From positions 1-5,524 of the forward strand of contig CAIPNN010000275.1 in NCBI GenBank assembly GCA_903866425.1: DNA of 5,524 bases. Reading direction: 5' to 3'. Source of the stretch: an uncultured Actinomycetes bacterium. GTDB taxonomy: Bacteria; Actinomycetota; Thermoleophilia; Miltoncostaeales; Miltoncostaeaceae. A program made the position numbers and the translations under genes. Shown piece after piece: positions 5,268 to 5,524 of the stretch (position 1 is its first letter; the number at the start of each line of letters is the position of its first letter). Below the pieces are notes generated by a model, which saw only the letters and a program-made list of their open reading frames with translations, had not been told where the DNA came from and searched no databases.

Positions 5268-5521
5268 GAGGCCTGCTTCTCCCGGCGCACCGCCTCGGCC
5301 ACTGCCGATATGGCCCACACCACCGGGGTGAGGAGGATGCCGATCACGCCGAATACCACCATCAACGCACCGAGGGTGACGAGGAATCCCCCGAAGCCCA
5401 GGAACCTGACCATGAGCGTGCCGATGAGTTGGTAGAAGAACCCGAGTACCAAGAGGCCGACGCACGCCTCGAACCACTCGGCCGCGGGCCCGGGCTCCTT
5501 GCGCCGGCCGGCTGCAGCCAT
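5261..5521 (-). CDS. Two-helix small membrane protein, possibly continuing past the right edge
   Basis: If it starts at ATG 5521, the protein has 86 residues. It has a charged N-terminus (GRRKEPGP), a first membrane segment at about 17-39 (FEACVGLLVLGFFYQLIGTLMV), a short FLGFGG turn, a second at about 45-75, and a basic cytoplasmic end (AVRREKQASW). Only three bases precede the ATG, so its ribosome binding site cannot be seen. The true start may lie outside the window. The stop overlaps the next gene's start by 7 nt, implying translational coupling and a shared function or stoichiometry. No named family was recognised. It may anchor or partner the two soluble proteins encoded after it, which is only inferred from gene order. 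Confidence 0.75.
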   Translation of the reverse strand: MAAAGRRKEPGPAAEWFEACVGLLVLGFFYQLIGTLMVRFLGFGGFLVTLGALMVVFGVIGILLTPVVWAISAVAEAVRREKQASW

Positions 5522-5524
5522 GTC

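Noticed and set aside
5268..5477. 70-residue N-terminal extension of the 153-residue protein
   Set aside because: The extension is His/Arg/Gly/Pro-rich and lies over the two-helix membrane-protein gene in another frame. The coupled start at 5267 is better.
1..5524. CRISPR array, tRNA or rRNA gene, insertion sequence or attachment site
   Set aside because: No regularly spaced repeats, cloverleaf, terminal inverted repeats, transposase or integrase, or target-site duplication was seen on either strand.

Overview
The window is about two-thirds G+C and carries eight or nine short, tightly packed genes, almost all on the minus strand. The base composition, the GTG starts, the start-proximal TAnnnT promoters without Shine-Dalgarno sequences and the protein families all suggest a high-GC actinobacterium. 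A deep lineage such as Thermoleophilia is possible, but only at the level of a guess. There are no rRNA or tRNA genes, no CRISPR array, no transposase and no phage gene. This is chromosomal accessory sequence.

Layout from left to right. Positions 1-1301 (minus) hold the N-terminal 433 residues of an exported multicopper oxidase that runs off the left edge. Positions 1308-1491 are intergenic, with an oxidase promoter and a striking chain of four stem-loops. Positions 1492-1947 (minus) encode a four-helix membrane protein. Diverging from it at 2046-2715 (plus) is a compact type II toxin-antitoxin pair: a ribbon-helix-helix antitoxin and a PIN-domain ribonuclease of the COG1569/TIGR00305 type. 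A 26-bp imperfect palindrome in the divergent gap is the probable operator. Positions 2734-3708 (minus, convergent with the toxin) encode a secreted protein with a possible beta-solenoid segment. Positions 3897-4298 (minus) encode a DUF7144-type four-helix membrane protein, followed by a strong terminator hairpin. Positions 4411-5521 (minus) form a three-gene operon: a two-helix membrane protein, an unrecognised 153-residue acidic-tailed protein and an unrecognised 127-residue helical protein rich in Met, Cys and His.

The genes do not form one obvious pathway. The toxin-antitoxin pair is a self-contained autoregulated module. The oxidase, the secreted protein and the membrane proteins point to cell-envelope functions. 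The three-gene operon is the least explained coding unit. Start sites fall into two classes. Three genes (oxidase, antitoxin, secreted protein) have a TAnnnT hexamer 6-7 nt before the ATG and look leaderless. Three others (the 4-TM protein, the DUF7144 protein and the 127-residue protein) have clear purine-rich ribosome binding sites.

No clearly novel defence or mobile system was found. The items most worth a second look are the stem-loop chain at 1369-1483, the operator at 2007-2032, the secreted protein's architecture and the unknown operon.
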